Part shown: in pieces, positions 11,371 through 21,726 of the stretch | Layout: each line of letters opens with the position of its first letter | Numbering within the stretch: position 1 is the first letter of the stretch | Source: Bretschneidera sinensis | Taxonomy: Eukaryota; Streptophyta; Magnoliopsida; Brassicales; Akaniaceae | Length of the DNA stretch: 64,000 nucleotides | Assembly: GCA_023935145.1 (NCBI GenBank) | Contig: CM043698.1 | Span: 13,810,001-13,874,000 of the forward strand | Direction: 5' to 3' | The notes under the pieces: generated by a model | Seen by the model: only the letters and a program-made list of their open reading frames with translations | Database searches by the model: none | What the model was told of the DNA's origin: nothing | Position numbers and translations under genes: made by a program

Positions 11371-11946
11371 CCCACTCAGCAAAGCATTCAATAACAAGCA
11401 GCACATATTCAAAAAGAGTTGATCTCATATAATCAAGTTTTTATACTCTTGAAACACAAAAAGCTTTGAAATAATCTTATTGAGCCATTTCTTCAAGCTT
11501 TACTTTGAAAGAGAGACATTTCTGTTGTAATAAGCTTTCATTTGTTGTCTCTCTACCTTTTACTTTACACCATCTTTGTAAAGGGATTACTTCCGAGAGG
11601 AAGGGGAAACTTCCGAAAGGAAGGGGATTTTTCGGTTTAAGCAATTCCTGTAAATTGCTTGTGTACGGTTTGTGCAACACCCGGCTAAGTTGTGCGACTA
11701 AGTTTTCTTAGTGGATTACTTCAAGGAGTTCCTTGAAGAGAGTGGACGTAGGGTCGGAACGAATCCGATATTGCCGAACCACTATAACTGTGTTTGCATC
11801 CTCTTTCCTTAAACTCTTTATTTACAGCTTTCTACTTGTATCAATTATCTGTTGCTTATCAGTTTTTATAAACTTGTATAAATTCCGCAAAAGTTTTTAA
11901 AAACCCAATTCACCCCCCCTCTTGGGTTGAAACCTCGAGCTACAAT

Positions 11947-11958
11947 TGGTATCAGAGC
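11947..11958 (+). other. Primer-binding site, initiator tRNA-Met type
   Basis: TGGTATCAGAGC begins two bases after the 5' LTR. It is the standard copia primer site, complementary to the 3' region of plant initiator tRNA-Met. Confidence 0.92.
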
Positions 11959-11999
11959 CAGGTTCTCTTTATAAGGCTTAAATTCCTAGAGTTGATCCA

Positions 12000-14050
12000 A
12001 TGGCAGCAAATAGCTACTCTGAGGGACACTCTTATACTAGACCTCCATTGTTCAATGGATCAAATTATAACTACTGGAAAAATAGAATGAAAATCTTCGT
12101 CGAAGGACAAGATTACAATCTATGGAGAATTATAGAAGAGGGACCTAAAATTCCCTCAAAAGAAATAGTTATTGGAGAGACTCTTCATACAATGCCTAAA
12201 CTCAAAACTGAGTTTACTGACGAGGATTGTAGAACAATGTCTCTCAATAGCAGAGCAACAAGCATGCTACATTGTGCTTTAGATATTTCTGAATATAACA
12301 AAATATCTGCATGCGTTTCTGCTAAAGAAATATGGGACAAATTGCAAGTCACATATGAAGGAACAAGTGAAGTAAAAAAGTCTAAAATTTACATGCTAAT
12401 TTCTGAATATGAATCTTTTAAGATGTCTCCTAATGAAACCATTTCTGAAATGCACTCACGATTTCTATTATAAATAGTTTAAAATTGCTTGGCAAGAATA
12501 TTGAGGAAGTTGAACTAACCAGAAAAATCTTAAGATCTCTACCTCCAGAATGGAAACCAAAGAGGACAGCCATTCAAGAGGCCAAAAATCTTGACAAGCT
12601 TGATGTTGAGACGCTGCTTGGGTCATTATTGACATACGAGATGGAAGAAATGACTCCCATCGTCAATGATGATGAGAAGAAGAAGAAGCAAATTGCTCTC
12701 AAAGCTTCTACGAGCAACAAAGAAAAGGAATTAGAACAAGAAGCAGAGAGCAGTGAAGAGGATGGTGAAATGGCTTTAATCACCAGACGATTCCATAGGT
12801 TCTTGAAGAAAAGCAAGAAACCTTACTCAAAGGATCCCACCTCAAAAAGGGAACCACTTATGTGCTATGGCTGCAAGAAGCCAGGACATATAAAAGCTGA
12901 CTGTCCAGTTTCAAGCAAACCATACAAGGGCTTCAAGAAGAAAGCTATGGTAGCAACTACCTGGAGCGATGACGAAGAAGATGAGTCATCAGACAAAGAA
13001 ATTGGATACGAAGAGATTGCCAACCTCTGTTTAATGGCAATCGATGATGAAAGTGAGGTAACATCTTCTCCCTCTTCAAAAAATAATATTGTTACTAGTA
13101 GTGAAGAATTACTAGAAGTCATAAATGAAATGCATGAAGAATTAAAGAAATTTGATTCTAGAAATTCTGTTCTTAAGAAAGAAGTATCATCTCTTTCTAA
13201 GGAAATGATAGTTCTTAGAGAAGAAAAAGAAAAATTATCATCTTTACTGTATAATTCGTCTCAAGATTTTCTTAAAGATGAAAATGAGAATTTGAAAAAT
13301 AAAATTTCTGAATTAAACAGCACTGTATCTAGACTTATGCTTGGTAAAGAAAAACTTGATGAAGTGCTTTCTTCCCAAAGATTAAGTGGAGGAAAATCTG
13401 GTGTAGGATATTCTCCATTGGGAAAACAAAAAACAAAAGAGAGCTTATTCATGAAAGCCTCTTGTGTAGATGGAGCTTCTACTTCGAAAGCTCCTAACCT
13501 TGTTAAAAGCACTCCCTTAATAAATCCGAGGAACTCTAGAAACTTAAATGATCATACTAAATTGAAGCATCCTAAAAATACTCATGCTTATTTGTATGCT
13601 CATTCTAGAAATGCTCATACACATCCTAGAAATAATCATCATGCTCATTCTAGGAACAATGTGTATAATCAAAGAATGCATTCTGCTCATCCTAGGAATC
13701 ACCATCATGGCTATTCTAGAAATAACTTGCATACATATGCTAGCATGTATCCTAGAATGCATCATCGTTCATTTTCTGGAAATGACATGCATTTTCATAC
13801 CCCTTACCGTAGAATCATGTATCCTAGGAACTATCATCCTAAGGATTATAGGAATGCACATGTAAAATCTCCTAGAAATTACTATGACTATAATGCTAGG
13901 TATGTGCATCATCAACATGTTCATAGAGCACCATATATTGTTAAGAAAGTATGGGTCCCAAAAGGAACCGTATTTTCAAGAACTAACCCCAAAGGACCCA
14001 AGAAATTTTGGGTACCTAAAAATGCTATCGTATATCCTTGTGTGATGTAG
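12000..14050 (+). pseudogene. gag: Copia gag, frameshifted
   Basis: ATG at 12000 opens a copia gag: N-terminal PPLFNGSNYNYWKNRMKIF, a UBN2-like capsid region, a zinc knuckle CYGCKKPGHIKADC (CX2CX4HX4C, near 12860-12904), an acidic Ser/Glu stretch, a coiled-coil-like segment (about 13100-13370) and a basic His/Asn/Arg tail (about 13530-13950) with repeated RN motifs. A one-base deletion near 12464-12466 stops the first frame at 12471-12473; the rest of gag is open from 12485 to a TAG at 14048-14050. Gag would form the particle and package RNA. Apart from the deletion the codon pattern looks sound, which points to recent damage or a base-calling error. Confidence 0.9.
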
Positions 14051-17000
14051 ATTTGCCTTCATACCAAGGAGAAAGGTAACTGTTGGTACCTTGATAGCGG
14101 TTGCTCGAAGCATATGACCGGTGATAAAAGCGTATTCAAGGAGCTAACTCTAAGAGATGGTGGACTTGTGACCATTGGAGACAATACTAAAATAAAGATC
14201 ATCGGGCATGGAAAAGTCGGTAATGATTTCTCAACTTTAGATAATGTATTGCTAGTACAAGGCTTAAAGCCAAATTTACTTAGCATTAGTCAATTATGTG
14301 ACAAAGGATATAAAGTCACATTTGAGACCTCTCATTGTCTAGTTATAGACATCAAGAGCAACAAGATCAAATTCATTGGCCATAGACATGAAAATGTCTA
14401 TATAGTTGATTTGAAATCCTTACATTCCAATAATGAAAAATGTTTTCCTGCTTTTAGTGAAAATCAATGGCTATGGCATAGAAGGCTTGGTCATGTAAAT
14501 ATGAACTTGCTAAAAATTGTTTCAAGAAAAGATTTAGTTATTGGTCTTCCTAAAATCAATTTTGAGAAAAATAAAATTTGCAATGCTTGTCAAATGGGAA
14601 AACAATCAAGGATATCCTTCAAAGCAAAAAATGTTGTCTCAACTACTAGACCTTTGGAACTTTTGCATATGGACTTATTTGGTCCAATTAGTACCATTAG
14701 TCTAGGTGGCCATCAATATGCTCTTGTTATTGTTGATGACTATTCAAGATATACCTTTGTTATTTTTATTGCTTATAAGGATGAAGCTTTCAAAGGATTT
14801 GAAAAGTTTTGCAAAAAGGTACAAAATGAAAAAGGAATTTGTATTTCAAGCATAAGAAGTGATCATGGCAAAGAATTTGAAAATCAAAGCTTTTCAAAAT
14901 TTTGTGATGAAAATGGAATTAATCACAACTTTTCAGCTCCTAGAACTCCTCAACAAAATGGAGTTGTTGAGAGGAAAAATAGAGTTCTAGAAGAATTTTC
15001 AAGAACAATGCTTTGTGAAAATAATTTACCAAAATATTTTTGGGCTGAAGCCGTGAATACTTCTTGCTATATTTTAAATAGAATTTTGATAAGGCCTCTG
15101 CTTGATAAAACTCCTTATGAACTATGGAAAGGGAGAAAGCCCAATATTTCCTATTTTCGTGCCTTTGGTAGTAAGTGCTTCATCTTAAATAACAATAAAA
15201 CTAACTTGGGTAAATTTGATTCCAAGACCGATGAAGGGATATTTTTAGGATATTCTACTACTAGTAAGGCTTATAGAGTTTTCAATAAGAGAACTCTAGT
15301 AGTAGAAGAATCTGTGCATGTAACTATTGATGAATCTAACCCAATGAGTAGTGGAGAAGTTTCCTTTAAAGATGATGCAGATTTTATTCCAAGAATGGAA
15401 ACTTCTACTCCCATTGTTGACCCAAAAGTGAGTTCTTCTCAAACAAATGAAGGGATGGCAACTCCAAATTTGGACCAACCATCCTCAAGTCAACAAGAGG
15501 AAAATCTACCCAAGGATTGGAGGTATGTAAATCATCATCCAATTGATCAAGTAATTGGTGATCCTTCACAAGGGGTAAGAACTCGTTCTTCCATTAGAAA
15601 TATTTGCAATTTTGTAGCTTATTTGTCTCAAGTAGAACCTAAGACATTTATAGAAGCTGAAAAAGATAATGATTGGATAATTGCAATGCAGGAAGAGATA
15701 AATCAATTTGAGAGAAACAATGTTTGGGAACTAGTTCCAAGACCTAAAGATCATTCAATTATTGGAACTAAATGGGTATATAGAAATAAAATGGATGAAA
15801 ATGGTATAGTAACTAGAAATAAGGCTAGGCTAGTTGCTAAGGGATATAATCAAGAGGAAGGAATAGATTTTGATGAAACCTATGCTCCCGTAGCTAGATT
15901 AGAAGCTATTCGAATGTTATTAGCCTTTGCATGCTTTAATAAATTCAAGCTATTTCAAATGGATGTGAAAAGTGCCTTTTTAAATGGCTTTATAGAAGAA
16001 GAGGTTTATGTTGAACAACCTCTTGGTTTTGAAAATCCTAGTCTTCCAAATCATGTCTACAAGCTTTCTAAGGCTTTATATGGGCTGAAGCAAGCTCCAA
16101 GGGCATGGTACGAAAGACTAAGCAAATTTTTGATTGATAATGATTTTGTAAGAGGAAAAATAGATACAACTCTCTTCACAAAAACTCACAAAAATGACAC
16201 TTTGATAGTTCAAATATATGTTGATGATATTATATTTGGTGCTACTAATGAATCTATGTGTCAAGAGTTTGCAAAGTGCATGCAAGGTGAATTTGAAATG
16301 AGCATGATGGGAGAACTTACCTACTTCCTTGGACTGCAAATCAAGCAACTAAAAGGAGGTATCTTCATCAATCAACAAAAGTACATCAAAGATCTACTAA
16401 AGAGGTTCGGGATGGAAAGCTCAAAGCCAATTGGAACGCCTATGAGCACAACCACCAAACTTGATCTTGATGAAGGAGGTAAAACTGTAGATTCTAAATA
16501 TTATAGAAGCATGATAGGTGCTTTACTGTACTTGACTGCAAGTAGACCTGATATAATGTTCAGTGTATGCATGTGCGCTAGATTTCAATCTAATCCTAAG
16601 GAATCACATGTAGTTGCAGTAAAAAGAATCCTTAGATATCTACAAGGGACCCAGACCATAGGATTATGGTATTCTAGAGAATCATCTTTTGAGCTAGTAG
16701 GATATTCGGATGCTGATTTTGCTGGATGTAGGTTAGATAGAAAAAGCACAAGTGAGTGGAACATGCCAATTCTTAGGTGCTATGTTAACTTCTTGGTTCT
16801 CCAAGAAACAGAATTCAGTTGCACTATCAACCGCTGAGGCGGAATATGTAGCAGCTGGCAGTTGTTGTGCCCAGGTATTATGGATGAAACAACAACTAGA
16901 AGACTATGGCATGAGTCTCAAAAATATTCCTATATTTTGTGATAATACTAGTGCCATCAACCTAACCAAAAATCCTATTCAGCACTCTAGAACCAAGCAT

Positions 17001-17177
17001 ATAGAGATTAGACATCATTTCTTAAGAGACCATGCTCAAAAAGGTGATATAAGATTAGAATTTATACCTTCAGAAGATCAAATAGCTGATATTCTTACAA
17101 AACCCTTAAGTGAAGCTAGTTTTTGCAAAATAAGAAAGTTGATAGGATTGCTTGATTTTGATAAATTGAATGTTTGA
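14051..17177 (+). pseudogene. pol: Copia pol (PR-INT-RT-RNase H), frameshifted
   Basis: Pol continues gag's second reading frame after the TAG at 14048-14050. Domains in order: aspartic protease with [10 protein letters not shown] (about 14092-14121); GAG-pre-integrase with the [12 protein letters not shown] zinc-binding motif and CNACQMGKQ; integrase with [21 protein letters not shown] and NGVVERKNR; copia reverse transcriptase (RVT_2) with [23 protein letters not shown] and catalytic YVDDIIFGA near 16220; RNase H with [12 protein letters not shown] and DNTSAINLTKNP. Frame is lost at 16751-16758, where AGTGAGTG looks like a 4-bp tandem duplication; the RNase H end is open in another frame to the stop at 17177. 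The element therefore cannot make an intact polyprotein as sequenced. Confidence 0.93.
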
Positions 17178-17317
17178 CTGCATCTCATTTCATCATTTGC
17201 ATGTTTGACATTGAGTGATAGAGTATTAATCCATGTTTAATTATTCCCTTCACTCAAAAATGTCATAGATAAACAAAATCGTGCTAAAAATTCAGGACTG
17301 GAAATTTTACTCAGGAT

Positions 17318-17656
17318 CCAGTCGACTGGTAAATGTTCTCCAGTCGACTGGTAAGTCTCTGCCTGTTTTTCCAGTCGACTGGTAATTTTGACCCAGTCGA
17401 CTGGTAACTCTCTGCCAAAAACTCCAGACGACTGGTAAGTCTTCCCCAGTCGTCTATAAAATCAAATCATGCTTGGAGCCAAATTTTTTTCATTTTTTTT
17501 GAACCCCCAGTCGACTGGTAACGATAGCCCAGTAGACTGGTATCTCACTGTCAGTTGATCCAGTCGACTGGTACGTTTACCCAGTCGACTGGTAAGAGAA
17601 ACTGTTCATCTTTACAAAAGGGCCCAGTCGACTGGTAAGTTTACCCAGTCGACTGG
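17318..17656. repeat. Second phased palindrome array, between pol and ORF3, 12 sites
   Basis: CCAGTCGACTGG or a variant starts at 17318, 17340, 17371, 17393, 17424 (variant), 17446 (variant), 17507, 17529 (variant), 17560, 17581, 17624 and 17645. Spacings are 22, 31, 22, 31, 22, 61, 22, 31, 21, 43 and 21 bp, the same alternation as in the LTR. Most perfect copies are followed by TAA or TA words (GGTAAGT, GGTAACT), so this array is related to but not a straight copy of the LTR array. A TATA box follows within 12 bp of the last copy. Confidence 0.93.
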
Positions 17657-17667
17657 TATCGCGATTC

Positions 17668-17675
17668 TATAAAAG
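17668..17675 (+). promoter_or_regulatory. Candidate internal promoter (TATA box) for ORF3
   Basis: TATAAAAG lies 12 bp after the last palindrome and 211 bp before the ORF3 ATG at 17886. It is followed by a pyrimidine-rich leader (CTTTCTCTCTCTAG near 17722). Position and motif fit a core promoter for a subgenomic ORF3 mRNA. A second, weaker TATAAAAT at 17455-17462 sits inside a degenerate palindrome copy. Inference from sequence only. Confidence 0.5.
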
Positions 17676-17885
17676 GGACTGTTCATTTTCGCCCTCTTTA
17701 CGCCATTTTCAAAGAGCCCAAGCTTTCTCTCTCTAGAAAAATTCATCTTTTTGATCTAAAAATCATCCAAATCCCTTCTAAACACACCGATCTACTCATT
17801 CCTAAAGAGATTTTTAACTTTCTACGGTTACAATCTCTCATTTTTACCAAATTTCCTTTTTCCAAAAACTTCAAATTTCTCGAAA

Positions 17886-19142
17886 ATGAGTGACAAAATC
17901 CGTATAAAACTCACAACAAGTGGACCTAATGCGCCCAAAAAGCCTAGGTCTTCAAAACATTCGGCTTCGGAATCAAAAGGGAAGGGAGTAGCAGGGTCAT
18001 CCAGCAAGGAGTCCAGAACAGAGTTGGAGCAGGCTCTGTTTTTCAGCCCAGCTGCTCATAAGAGGTATAACTCTATAATCCGTCACAAGAAAATCATGAC
18101 GGGTAGAGTCGTTGATTTCGACTCCATTCGTCATGGTAATTTCGATATTCTACCAGCCTTTGAGGCAATAAATCTGACCCCACTGGTCAGTATTCATGAA
18201 AAATATTACCCGCGACTGATTCACCAGTTCTATGCGAACTTGGTGAAACCCAGTCCTCTGGCTCTGAGATTCAGAACCAGAGTTAGCGGTGTGGAGTTTG
18301 AGGTCAACACTGACCTCTTGATGAGCATTCTGAGAATCCCTATAAGGGGGGTTCAATGGAGTCTGGATGGATGGCCAGACAACTTTGAAGTTGAGGAGGC
18401 CTGTCGGATAGTCAGGGGCGACCCTAACTATGTGTACAGACCCACTACATTTCACACATGTAGTGACTTGCCCCTCGACTCAAAAATGTTTCAATTGATT
18501 GTCAGTTGGACCATCCACCCGAGACTCGGGAGTCGAGGGTATCTATCTAAAATAGATACGGTATTGATTTGGTGCCTAAAATCTGGGCACCACTTCAATA
18601 TATATCCTCTGCTGCTCGCCAACATGATAAACGGTGAAGCAAACGACTCCGGGTGTCTTCCTTATGGGATGCTCATTACACTCATCCTCCAGCACTTCCG
18701 GGTACCTTTGCCTGCCTCCGAGGCTCAGGATATCGGATTGACGGATATCATCAACATCTCATCTCTAAAGAAGATGGGATGTACTGTTCGTGAAGGGTTT
18801 CTCTATCCTAAGGCTGGAAAGCGCCTAAGGATTCGAGAGGATGCAAGTGACAGTGGTGAGGATGCTGATACGGCTGCTGAGATGGAGACAGATACCCGAG
18901 CACCTCCCATTGGTGACTCGAGTACTGGTCAGACTGGATATGGTGACATCCTACGAGCTATCGCGAGTCTTCAGATGACGATGGAGTCTGGTTTTCAGTC
19001 CATGCAGTCCGATTATCAGAGGCTGAGCTCCTCCATAGACCACCTACGGGATGACTTCGAGTTACATCGAGAGCACACCGAGGGTTCCCTAGCTGAGATT
19101 AGGGAACTTCTTCGTGACAGCTCGGACTCTCCCGCACCATGA
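17886..19142 (+). CDS. Third ORF of the copia element, 418 aa, function unknown
   Basis: An intact ORF follows pol at the position where SIRE-type elements carry an env-like or extra ORF. Residues 1-50 are basic and Ser/Lys-rich (KPRSSKHSASESKGKG). The middle (about 75-300) resembles the so-called putative plant transposon protein domain found in extra ORFs of plant retroelements, with YPRLIHQFYANL, MFQLIVSWTIHPR and GHHFNIYPLLLANMI. Then comes an acidic linker (about 315-345) and a C-terminal coiled-coil-like helix (about 355-410). I see no signal peptide and no membrane span, so a fusogenic envelope is unlikely. It is the only undamaged large ORF in the element, with its own candidate TATA box upstream. 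Domain naming is from memory; the function is not known to me. Confidence 0.8.
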   Translation: MSDKIRIKLTTSGPNAPKKPRSSKHSASESKGKGVAGSSSKESRTELEQALFFSPAAHKRYNSIIRHKKIMTGRVVDFDSIRHGNFDILPAFEAINLTPLVSIHEKYYPRLIHQFYANLVKPSPLALRFRTRVSGVEFEVNTDLLMSILRIPIRGVQWSLDGWPDNFEVEEACRIVRGDPNYVYRPTTFHTCSDLPLDSKMFQLIVSWTIHPRLGSRGYLSKIDTVLIWCLKSGHHFNIYPLLLANMINGEANDSGCLPYGMLITLILQHFRVPLPASEAQDIGLTDIINISSLKKMGCTVREGFLYPKAGKRLRIREDASDSGEDADTAAEMETDTRAPPIGDSSTGQTGYGDILRAIASLQMTMESGFQSMQSDYQRLSSSIDHLRDDFELHREHTEGSLAEIRELLRDSSDSPAP

Positions 19143-19668
19143 GTCTCATTCATTTAATCAGTTCTTAGCACTTTTCCAGTATTTGTCACTTAGCACGGAC
19201 ATCTCATGTTTGTTTTTCTTAGTTATGGCTCTATAAGACTCTACTTGTATTGACTTTTTCTATAATGATGTAATACTATAAGCCATATTTCTTGCATTTA
19301 TTTAAGCTATTTGTGATATGTTAGAACTGTTTTTTAAATATCTGTTTGTCTCATAGCTTATTTGTTAATTGTTCTGCCCCCTTTGGTTGCTGTTGTCAAA
19401 ACGGGGGAGAAAAATGAGAAAAACGAGAAAATCTAAGTAAAAACGCAACCAATGCATAGATTTAGGGGGAGCATTGCTCCATATCTATGTAAAAATGTTT
19501 ATTGATTGGTTGAGTTTAATTCTGGATTGGTTGAAAGAAATATAAACTGTGTTTGCTTGTTTACAGGGTGGTTTTTCTCGAAAAACAGAGGAGACTCTGT
19601 CCAAATTTTTGTAAAATCTTAACACTTAGTTTTTAAAACTGTTTTTACATTATTAGTTTTGTCATCAT
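19143..19668 (+). other. Copia 3' untranslated region with extra purine tracts
   Basis: There is no ORF. Two internal tracts resemble the true polypurine tract: CGGGGGAGAAAAA at about 19402-19414 and TTAGGGGGAGC at 19463-19473. Similar repeated GGGGGAG motifs occur in SIRE-type elements. Confidence 0.6.
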
Positions 19669-19682
19669 CAAAAAGGGGGAGA
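19669..19682 (+). other. Polypurine tract
   Basis: AAAAAAGGGGGAGA-like purine run directly before the 3' LTR, the expected plus-strand primer for reverse transcription. Confidence 0.9.
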
Positions 19683-19683
19683 T

Positions 19684-20934
19684 TGTTGACCCTCGCCCGT
19701 ATTTTAATGATGGCAAAACACAACTGTTATTTAACTAACATGTTTAAACTAAGTTGTATTAAGGATCAAACACATTCAACCAAGGAACAAAGTGCAAAAA
19801 CTCGAACCAAATCAAGTATCAAGTGAAGACTGAAGATCTAGTATAGGTCTTAAGGTTTAGAACCAATGTAAGTCTCACTCATACATTGTATTAGCTTGTT
19901 TAATGGCTCAAACACAAATGGTTTTTCTAAAACCATTAATTTTAAAATGTTTTTAAATGAAAAACAGAAGAAAAACTGGGTTGGAAGACAACCCAGTCGA
20001 CTGGGTACATATACCAGTCGACTGGTATATGGGTCAGAAGGTACCCAGTCGACTGGATGAATTAGCCCAGTCGACTGGTACTTTGACCAGTAATATCCCA
20101 GTCGACTGGATGAATCAACCCAGTCGACTGGCAAAATGGACAGAAAGTCCCCAGTCGACTGGATGATATATACCAGTCGACTGGATACCCAGAAGGTCTG
20201 AAAACGTATATTTTTCAAGTGAACCCAGTCGACTGGTATCTCGACCCAGTCGACTGGTAGTTCAAAAATATGACCGTTGGACTCCAAATCTGAACGTTTT
20301 AAAGTAAATCTTTTTCAAATTAAAGTCCAAAACGGCCATATTAATTGATTGCTATATAAACCCACTCAGCAAAGCATTCAATAACAAGCAGCACATATTC
20401 AAAAAGAGTTGATCTCATATAATCAAGTTTTTATACTCTTGAAACACAAAAAGCTTTGAAATAATCTTATTGAGCCATTTCTTCAAGCTTTACTTTGAAA
20501 GAGAGACATTTCTGTTGTAATAAGCTTTCATTTGTTGTCTCTCTACCTTTTACTTTACACCATCTTTGTAAAGGGATTACTTCCGAGAGGAAGGGGAAAC
20601 TTCCGAAAGGAAGGGGATTTTTCGGTTTAAGCAATTCCTGTAAATTGCTTGTGTACGGTTTGTGCAACACCCGGCTAAGTTGTGCGACTAAGTTTTCTTA
20701 GTGGATTACTTCAAGGAGTTCCTTGAAGAGAGTGGACGTAGGGTCGGAACGAATCCGATATTGCCGAACCACTATAACTGTGTTTGCATCCTCTTTCCTT
20801 AAACTCTTTATTTACAGCTTTCTACTTGTATCAATTATCTGTTGCTTATCAGTTTTTATAAACTTGTATAAATTCCGCAAAAGTTTTTAAAAACCCAATT
20901 CACCCCCCCTCTTGGGTTGAAACCTCGAGCTACA
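19684..20934 (+). repeat. 3' LTR (1251 bp)
   Basis: Matches 10694-11944 base for base by eye at a constant offset of 8990, including all ten palindromes (19993-20257) and the TATA box (20353-20360). Ends CTACA before the ACTAT duplication. Confidence 0.95.
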
Positions 20935-20939
20935 ACTAT
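20935..20939 (+). repeat. Copia target-site duplication, right copy
   Basis: ACTAT, the repeat of 10689-10693. Confidence 0.92.
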
Positions 20940-21726
20940 TAACGTCAGCACGAAAATTACCTAGCTGATAAGTTTTAAAAAAGAAATGGTCTATTATGAA
21001 AAATAACATAAAAAATATATTTTTTCCAATGAATTTACTATTCACATCTGCGATGGAAATATCCTTAGCTGATATTTTTAATTTTTTTTATTAATTTCTT
21101 TTGAAAAAAATATTATCGACAATAAATCCAAATCCATCAATATAAATATTTTTAATAATTTTTTATTTGTGTAATATTATCAGCGATGAATATCAACGAC
21201 TTTCAATGATTCTAATAATAATTTAAAATATATATATTTTTATCCATGTTTCAAACTTATTTAAAACCAGTTGATGTCACATCCATTCTTGCCAATTAAT
21301 CCCAATCATCAAATACTAATTAAATTAATTAAAAACCTATTGACAAAAACTAAACCCCAATCAACAAACACGACAAAAAGCATACGATATAATGTTCAAA
21401 CATATTTTAGTCTTAATGAAATGTTCTCAATCCCAATAAACAAACACAAAAGACATAAAGATATAATGTTAAAACATTTTTTAGTCTTAATACAAAGTTC
21501 TCGTTTAAAAAGACATCACGTGAAGCTACACATCATTGGTAAAGTCTCTCAGAATCTCATCCTCGTATATTTTCCATTTCAGCTGAACCGGCAGCATGAA
21601 CCTATAGAAAAAAAACAAAGCCAAAAGATATATTTTCACTCATAAAACGGCAGCATTACATATATTCATATAAAGTAAAAATGAAATTATACAATACCAT
21701 TTGAAAGCTGTAGACATTTACTACGC
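20940..21726. other. Intergenic, AT-rich
   Basis: No coding signal is convincing. The sequence on both sides of the copia element (10600-10688 and 20940-21230) repeats short words such as GCTGATAA, GCTGATATT and ATCAGCGATG on both strands. This may be an older DNA transposon that the copia element entered, but no termini were found. Confidence 0.4.

Larger units (their letters stand above)
10694..11944 (+). repeat. 5' LTR (1251 bp)
   Basis: Starts TGTTGACCCTCGCCC and ends CTCGAGCTACA. It contains ten perfect CCAGTCGACTGG palindromes (11003-11267), a TATA box at 11363-11370 and, further down, short tandem GAGAGGAAGGGG/GAAAGGAAGGGG blocks near 11594-11627. Identical by eye to 19684-20934. Confidence 0.95.
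10694..20934 (+). mobile_element. Ty1-copia LTR retrotransposon, SIRE/Maximus-like, with third ORF
   Basis: A complete 10,241-bp element with a 5-bp duplication (ACTAT), two 1251-bp LTRs starting TG and ending CA, a tRNA-Met-type primer site, gag, pol in the copia order PR-INT-RT-RNaseH, a long 3' region with an extra ORF, and a polypurine tract. Length, extra ORF after pol and GGGGGAG tracts resemble the SIRE/Maximus group; the assignment is from memory of the family, not a search. A line-by-line comparison found no LTR difference, so insertion was recent. Gag has a frameshift, the gag-pol junction has an in-frame TAG, and RNase H has a 4-bp insertion. The LTRs and the pol-ORF3 interval carry arrays of a 12-bp palindrome. 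Confidence 0.95.

Noticed and set aside
17886..19142. Envelope glycoprotein
   Set aside because: The position fits an env-like ORF but no signal peptide, membrane span or glycoprotein features are visible.
10600..21230. A CACTA-type element as the target of the copia insertion
   Set aside because: GCTGATAA-like subterminal words are suggestive, but no CACTA termini or target duplication could be found.
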